In this document: piece by piece, positions 56,785 through 64,000 of the stretch
Numbering within the stretch: the stretch's first letter is position 1
How the letters are laid out: the number at the start of each line of letters is the position of its first letter
Translations under genes and position numbers: made by a program
Notes under the pieces: generated by a model
What the model was told of the DNA's origin: nothing
Databases searched by the model: none
The model's input: only the letters and a program-made list of their open reading frames with translations
Source of the DNA: Micromonospora aurantiaca ATCC 27029
GTDB lineage: Bacteria > Actinomycetota > Actinomycetes > Mycobacteriales > Micromonosporaceae
Assembly (NCBI RefSeq): GCF_000145235.1
Contig: NC_014391.1
Location: 2,418,001 to 2,482,000 of the forward strand
DNA: 64,000 bases
Direction: 5' to 3'

Positions 56785-56915
56785 CGGTACGGGGATTGCG
56801 ACATGTGGTCAAGTGTTGCCGTCCACCGGGTCCGGCACCCACGTGTGGCTTGTCCCCATTTCTCCGGGCTGACCAGCAGGTCAGGACCGGCGGCGGGCAG
56901 CCCGGTGACCGCTGG

Positions 56916-56921
56916 TAACGT
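56916..56921 (+). promoter_or_regulatory. -10 element of the pyr operon
   Basis: TAACGT, predicting a leader of about 90 bases before pyrR that holds the PyrR-binding stem-loop. No clear -35. Confidence 0.35.
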
Positions 56922-56969
56922 GGCGTGAAGCCCCGGTCCGGGCCCCGCGCGGGCCTGCCGGAGCAGACC

Positions 56970-57012
56970 AGACGTCCTTTAACGACCCGTCCCGTGAGGC
57001 GGGGAAGGAGGT
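56970..57012 (+). promoter_or_regulatory. PyrR-binding leader stem-loop
   Basis: The leader ACGTCCTTTAACGACCCGTC followed by CCGTGAGGCGGGGAAGGAGG contains the PyrR-type core (UCCxGxGAGG in a terminal loop, flanked by paired G/C), and its 3' side includes the pyrR ribosome site AAGGAGGT (57005-57012). In mycobacteria PyrR with UMP binds such a loop and blocks translation start; the same is inferred here. Confidence 0.7.
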
Positions 57013-57017
57013 CCGCC

Positions 57018-57599
57018 GTGGCCTACCCACCGGCTGCCCACTCGTCGCCGCCGCGACAACCCTCGGTGAAGGTGATCCTCGCCGCAGCGGACGTGTCGCG
57101 GGTGGTCGACCGCATCGCCCACCAGATCCTGGAGAAGACCCAGGGCGCCGCCGACACCGTGCTGCTCGGCATCCCGACCCGGGGCGTGCCGCTCGCCCAC
57201 CGCCTCGCGGCCCGGATCAGCACCTTCGAGGACGTCACAGTCCCGGTCGGCGTGCTCGACATCACGCTCTACCGCGACGACCTGCGCCGGCACGCCACCC
57301 GCGCGGTCGGCCCGACCGACCTGCCGCCCGGCGGGATCGACGGCAAGCGGGTGATCCTCGTCGACGACGTGCTGTTCTCCGGCCGCACCGTGCGGGCCGC
57401 GCTGGACGCGCTCAGCGACGTCGGCCGGCCGGCGTCCGTGCAGCTCGCGGTCCTCGTCGACCGCGGCCACCGCCAGCTGCCGATCCGCGCCGACTACGTC
57501 GGCAAGAACATCCCCACCGCCCTGGCCGAGAACGTCAAGGTCACCCTCGCCGAGACCGACGGCAGTGACGAGGTACGGCTGTACGGAGGCTCACTGTGA
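57018..57599 (+). CDS. pyrR: Bifunctional pyr-operon regulator/uracil phosphoribosyltransferase
   Basis: A 193-residue PRT-fold RNA-binding protein that senses UMP and represses the pyr operon, with some uracil phosphoribosyltransferase activity. PRPP motif [26 protein letters not shown] and [18 protein letters not shown] are PyrR signatures. GTG 57018 has the ideal AAGGAGGT five bases upstream, itself part of the leader stem-loop. The stop TGA lies in the first bases of a dispersed repeat. Confidence 0.96.
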   Translation: MAYPPAAHSSPPRQPSVKVILAAADVSRVVDRIAHQILEKTQGAADTVLLGIPTRGVPLAHRLAARISTFEDVTVPVGVLDITLYRDDLRRHATRAVGPTDLPPGGIDGKRVILVDDVLFSGRTVRAALDALSDVGRPASVQLAVLVDRGHRQLPIRADYVGKNIPTALAENVKVTLAETDGSDEVRLYGGSL

Positions 57600-57650
57600 G
57601 CGCGAGGAGCGCAGCGAAGCGGAGCCCCGCAGTCGCGAACGAAAGGCGGC
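57596..57650 (+). repeat. GTGAGCGCGAGGA repeat between pyrR and pyrB
   Basis: About 55 bases beginning GTGAGCGCGAGGAGCGCAGC and including CCGCAGTCGCGAACGAAAGG. It matches the element at 59894-59948 at nearly every position. Its bases 2-4 are the pyrR stop codon and its GAAAGG end is the nearest purine-rich sequence upstream of pyrB. Confidence 0.9.
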
Positions 57651-57657
57651 GACACGC

Positions 57658-58584
57658 ATGATCCGGCACCTGCTCTCCGGCGCCGATCTGGACGCCGGCA
57701 CCGCCACCCTGGTCCTGGACACCGCCGCGGAGATGGCGACGGTGGCCGGCCGCGAGGTCAAGAAGCTGCCCGCGCTGCGCGGGCGCACCGTGGTCAACCT
57801 CTTCTACGAGGACTCCACCCGCACCCGGATCTCGTTCGAGGCGGCCGCCAAGCGGCTCAGCGCCGACGTGATCAACTTCTCCGCCAAGGGCTCCAGCGTG
57901 GCCAAGGGGGAGAGCCTGAAGGACACCGCGCTCACGCTCCAGGCCATGGGCGCGGACGCGGTCGTCGTCCGGCACCCCGCCTCCGGCGCACCGCACCGGC
58001 TCGCCGAGTGGGTGGACGGATCGGTGGTCAACGCCGGTGACGGCACCCACGAGCACCCCACCCAGGCGCTGCTCGACGCGTACACGATGCGGTCCCGGCT
58101 GGGCCGCCTCGACGGCCTGCACGTGGCGATCGTCGGCGACGTGCTGCACTCCCGGGTGGCCCGCTCCAACGTGCTGCTGCTGTCCACCCTCGGCGCGAAG
58201 GTGACACTGGTCGGCCCGCCCACCCTCATCCCGGTCGACATCGCCGCCGCCCTGGCCACCGGCACCGACGTCTGTTACGACCTCGACGCCGTTCTCCCAG
58301 ATGTGGACGTGGTGATGATGCTGCGGGTGCAGCGCGAGCGGATGGGTGACTCCTACTTCCCGTCGGCCCGCGAGTACGCCCGACGCTACGGGCTCGACGG
58401 GCCGCGCATGCGCCGGCTGCCCGAGCACGCGATCGTCATGCACCCCGGCCCGATGAACCGGGGCATGGAGATCACGCCCGAGGTGGCCGACTCGCCCCGC
58501 TCCACCATCGTCGAACAGGTCGCCAACGGGGTCTCCGTGCGGATGGCCGTGCTCTACCTGCTGCTCGGAGGGAACAACCGGTGA
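57658..58584 (+). CDS. pyrB: Aspartate carbamoyltransferase catalytic subunit
   Basis: A 308-residue enzyme forming carbamoyl-aspartate. FYEDSTRTR binds carbamoyl phosphate, HPTQALLD and HPGPMNRG are family signatures. ATG 57658 was chosen since homologues start near MIRHLLS; the frame is open through the repeat to 57565 but that part is repeat-encoded. Only GAAAGG from the repeat serves as a ribosome site. No pyrI is adjacent, as is usual in actinomycetes. Overlaps pyrC by 4 bases. Confidence 0.96.
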   Translation: MIRHLLSGADLDAGTATLVLDTAAEMATVAGREVKKLPALRGRTVVNLFYEDSTRTRISFEAAAKRLSADVINFSAKGSSVAKGESLKDTALTLQAMGADAVVVRHPASGAPHRLAEWVDGSVVNAGDGTHEHPTQALLDAYTMRSRLGRLDGLHVAIVGDVLHSRVARSNVLLLSTLGAKVTLVGPPTLIPVDIAAALATGTDVCYDLDAVLPDVDVVMMLRVQRERMGDSYFPSAREYARRYGLDGPRMRRLPEHAIVMHPGPMNRGMEITPEVADSPRSTIVEQVANGVSVRMAVLYLLLGGNNR

Positions 58585-59897
58585 CCGCGTACCTCATCAC
58601 AGGCGTCAGCATCGTCGGCGGCGAGCCGACCGACCTGCTCATCCGCGACGGCGTGGTGGCCGGGACGGGCCGCGGGCTCGCCGCGGACGACGCCACAGTC
58701 ATCGACGCGACCGGCCTGGTCGCGCTGCCCGGCCTGGTCGACCTGCACACCCACCTGCGCGAGCCCGGCCGGGAGGACGCCGAGACGGTCGAGTCCGGTT
58801 CCCGGGCGGCGGCACTCGGCGGCTACACGGCGGTGTGCGCGATGGCGAACACCTCCCCGGTGGCGGACACCGCGGGCGTGGTGGAGCAGGTCTGGCGGCT
58901 CGGCCGGGAGGCCGGCCTGGTCGACGTGCAGCCGATCGGCGCGGTCACCGTCGGGCTGGCCGGCGAGCGCCTGGCCGAGCTGGGCGCGATGGCCGACTCG
59001 GCCGCCGGGGTGCGGATCTTCTCCGACGACGGGCACTGCGTGTCGGACCCGCGGCTGATGCGCCGGGCGCTGGAGTACGTCAAGGCGTTCGACGGCGTGA
59101 TCGCCCAGCACGCCGAGGAGCCCCGGCTGACCGAGGGCGCGCAGATGCACGAGGGCGAGGTGTCCACCCGCCTCGGCCTGACCGGCTGGCCGGCCGTCGC
59201 CGAGGAGGCGATCATCGCCCGGGACGTGCTGCTGGCCGAGCACGTCGGCAGCCGGCTGCACGTCTGCCACGTCTCCACCGCCGGCAGCGTCGAGGTGCTG
59301 CGTCAGGCCAAGGCGCGCGGGGTACGGGTCACCGCCGAGGTGACGCCGCACCACCTGCTGCTCACGGACGAGGTCGTGAGCGGGAGGAGTGAGCTTGCGA
59401 ACAACTGGAGCCCAGCGGGCAGCTACGACCCGGTCTTCAAGGTCAACCCGCCGCTGCGCACCGCCACCGACATCGCCGCGCTGCGGGAGGCGCTGGCCGA
59501 GGGCGTGATCGACATCATCGCCACCGACCACGCGCCGCACGCCGTGGAGGACAAGGAGTGCGAGTGGGCGTACGCCCGGCCGGGCATGCTCGGCCTGGAG
59601 ACGGCGCTGTCGATCGCGCTCGACGTGTTCGGTCCCCGCTGGGACCTGATCGCCGAGCGGATGTCCCGCACGCCGGCCCGGATCGCCGGGCTGGCCGGGC
59701 ACGGCCTCGACCCGGCGCCCGGCGTACCGGCCAACCTGACCCTGGTCGACCCGGCCGCCCGGCGCGTCGTCGAACCGGCGGAGCTGGCCAGTCGCAGTCG
59801 CAACACCCCGTACGCCCGCATGACGCTGCCGGGTCGCATCGTGGCGACCTTCCTGCGCGGCGAGCCGACGGTCCTGGACGGAAAGGCTGTCAAGTGA
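58581..59897 (+). CDS. pyrC: Dihydroorotase with a repeat-encoded insertion
   Basis: A 438-residue zinc amidohydrolase closing carbamoyl-aspartate to dihydroorotate. [10 protein letters not shown] gives the first zinc ligands, HHLLLTDE a later one and ATDHAPH the catalytic Asp. Between DE and [12 protein letters not shown] there is an extra segment of about 16 residues (266-281, [16 protein letters not shown]) where homologues continue directly; its DNA (59376-59410) resembles the dispersed GTGAGCG repeat. The lengthened loop is near the substrate lid region, so activity may be affected, although the frame is intact. The TGA stop is again within a repeat. Confidence 0.94.
   Translation: MTAYLITGVSIVGGEPTDLLIRDGVVAGTGRGLAADDATVIDATGLVALPGLVDLHTHLREPGREDAETVESGSRAAALGGYTAVCAMANTSPVADTAGVVEQVWRLGREAGLVDVQPIGAVTVGLAGERLAELGAMADSAAGVRIFSDDGHCVSDPRLMRRALEYVKAFDGVIAQHAEEPRLTEGAQMHEGEVSTRLGLTGWPAVAEEAIIARDVLLAEHVGSRLHVCHVSTAGSVEVLRQAKARGVRVTAEVTPHHLLLTDEVVSGRSELANNWSPAGSYDPVFKVNPPLRTATDIAALREALAEGVIDIIATDHAPHAVEDKECEWAYARPGMLGLETALSIALDVFGPRWDLIAERMSRTPARIAGLAGHGLDPAPGVPANLTLVDPAARRVVEPAELASRSRNTPYARMTLPGRIVATFLRGEPTVLDGKAVK
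59376..59410 (+). repeat. GTGAGCG-type repeat inside pyrC
   Basis: GTGAGCGGGAGGAGTGAGCT followed by TGCGAACAAC parallels the intergenic copies at 57596 and 59894. It is read in the frame GTG AGC, so the TGA of the element is out of frame and translation continues. Confidence 0.7.
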
Positions 59898-59948
59898 GCG
59901 CGAGGAACGCAGCGGAGCGGAGTCCCGCAGTCGCGAACGAAAGGCGGG
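59894..59948 (+). repeat. GTGAGCGCGAGGA repeat between pyrC and carA
   Basis: Begins GTGAGCGCGAGGAACGCAGC and ends CGAACGAAAGGCGGG. Near-identical to 57596-57650. Supplies the TGA stop of pyrC and the GAAAGG purine stretch before carA. Confidence 0.9.
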
Positions 59949-59955
59949 CCCGGTA

Positions 59956-61123
59956 ATGGTGAAGCGTAGATCGGCGATCCTCGTCCTGGAGGACGGGCGC
60001 ACGTTCCACGGCGAGGCGTACGGCAGCGTCGGGGAGACCTTCGGCGAGGCCGTCTTCAACACCGGCATGACCGGCTACCAGGAGACGCTCACCGACCCCT
60101 CGTACCACCGGCAGGTGGTGGTGCAGACCGCGCCGCACATCGGCAACACCGGCGTCAACGGCGAGGACGACGAGTCCGACCGGATCTGGGTGGCCGGGTA
60201 CGTGGTGCGCGACCCGGCCCGGATCAGCTCCAACTGGCGGGCCGGCGGCGGCCTGGAGGACCGGCTCGCCGCCGAGGGCGTCGTCGGCATCAGCGGCGTG
60301 GACACCCGGGCGCTGACCCGGCACCTGCGCGAGCGCGGCGCGATGCGGGTCGGCATCTCCAGTGTCGAGGACGACCCGGCCGCCCTGCTGGAGCGGGTCC
60401 GCCGCTCGCCGCAGATGGTCGGCGCGAACCTGTCCGACGAGGTGACCACCGCCAAGCCGTACGTCGTCGAGGCGCAGGGCGAGCACCGGTTCACGGTGGC
60501 GGCTGTGGACCTGGGCATCAAGCGCAACGTGCCGCGCCGGCTCGCCGCCCGCGGCGTCACCACCCACGTGCTGCCCGCCGGGTCGACTATCGAGGACCTG
60601 CTCGCCACCGGCGCGGACGCGGTCTTCTTCTCGCCCGGCCCGGGCGACCCGGCGACCGCCGACGGCCCGGTGGCGCTGGCCCGGGAGGTGCTGACCCGGC
60701 GGATCCCGCTGTTCGGCATCTGCTTCGGCAGCCAGATCCTCGGCCGGGCGCTCGGCTTCGGCACCTACAAGCTGGGGTACGGCCACCGCGGCATCAACCA
60801 GCCGGTGCTCGACCGGGCCACCGGCAAGGTCGAGGTGACCAGCCACAACCACGGCTTCGCGGTGCAGGTGCCGGGTGCCGGGGACGGCGCCGTGGTGCCG
60901 GATCAGGTGATCCAGACCGAGTTCGGCGGTGTCCAGGTGTCACACGTCTGCCTCAATGACAACGTGGTCGAGGGGCTGCGGGCCGTGGACGTGCCCGCCT
61001 TCACCGTCCAGTACCACCCGGAGGCGGCGGCCGGCCCGCACGACGCGGACTACCTCTTCGACCGTTTCGCCGAGTTGATCGAAGGCCGTGGCTTCGACCG
61101 GAACCACAGTGAAGGCGGAAAGA

Positions 61124-61131
<8 letters not shown>
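59956..61131 (+). CDS. carA: Carbamoyl-phosphate synthase small subunit
   Basis: A 391-residue glutaminase subunit supplying ammonia to CarB. The N-terminal CarA domain has [17 protein letters not shown]; the C-terminal class I GATase holds the nucleophile in [10 protein letters not shown] and the His/Glu pair in [10 protein letters not shown] 59956 follows the repeat; no strong ribosome site except GAAAGG at about 11 bases. The stop overlaps the carB start by 8 bases. Confidence 0.96.

Positions 61132-64000
<2,869 letters not shown>

Overview
The window is a G+C-rich actinobacterial chromosome segment. Its gene order (ruvC-ruvA-ruvB, yajC-secD-secF-apt-rel, hisS, aspS, rarA, alaS-ruvX-mltG-aroE-aroC-aroK, aroB-aroQ-efp-nusB, bldD, pyrR-pyrB-pyrC-carA-carB) is the conserved backbone of filamentous actinomycetes. 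The BldD homologue, the dispersed short repeats and the style of the flanking genes suggest Micromonospora or another Micromonosporaceae; the genus is an inference. I saw no rRNA, tRNA, CRISPR array, prophage or insertion sequence.

Layout. 1-14742 is an accessory metabolic and regulatory region: a partial secreted protein, a zinc-peptidase-like protein, a class V aminotransferase-like enzyme, a divergent acyl-CoA dehydrogenase/TetR pair, an aldehyde dehydrogenase-alcohol dehydrogenase operon followed by a free-standing B12-binding protein, a TetR/FAD-monooxygenase pair, an exporter with its TetR regulator, and a 3-hydroxybutyrate dehydrogenase-like SDR with a GAF/PucR regulator. 14878-28505 is backbone: Holliday-junction resolution behind a LexA-like box, Sec auxiliary subunits, adenine salvage, (p)ppGpp synthesis, two membrane-anchored cyclophilin-like proteins, a metallo-beta-lactamase-fold hydrolase and HisRS. 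28518-32658 is an accessory insert: acyl-ACP desaturase, thioesterase/HxlR pair, secreted S1 protease and DUF998 protein. aspS follows, then a second accessory insert (34678-38691: RmlD-like SDR, ArsR-MFS operon, GNAT, small membrane protein), rarA, and a very proline-rich membrane protein whose reading frame breaks at a run of seven G.

43967-56731 carries the alaS to nusB backbone. It contains five of the seven shikimate-pathway enzymes (AroE, C, K, B, Q), interrupted between aroK and aroB by an opposite-strand DUF2243/CtaG pair. bldD lies convergent to nusB. 56916-64000 is the pyrimidine operon, headed by a leader that matches a PyrR-binding stem-loop and running off the right edge inside carB.

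The least ordinary content is non-coding or sub-genic. There are at least five families of short dispersed repeats. One supplies the stop codons of alaS, pyrR and pyrC, and a variant lies in frame inside pyrC as an extra segment of about 16 residues. There are also several sharply defined palindromic operators beside their likely regulators, the G7 frameshift, a second cyclophilin in which the catalytic arginine is a glutamate, and a B12-binding domain that has lost its usual DNA-binding partner. I found no convincing wholly new multi-gene system; the repeat-derived stop codons and insertions are the best candidates for something undescribed.
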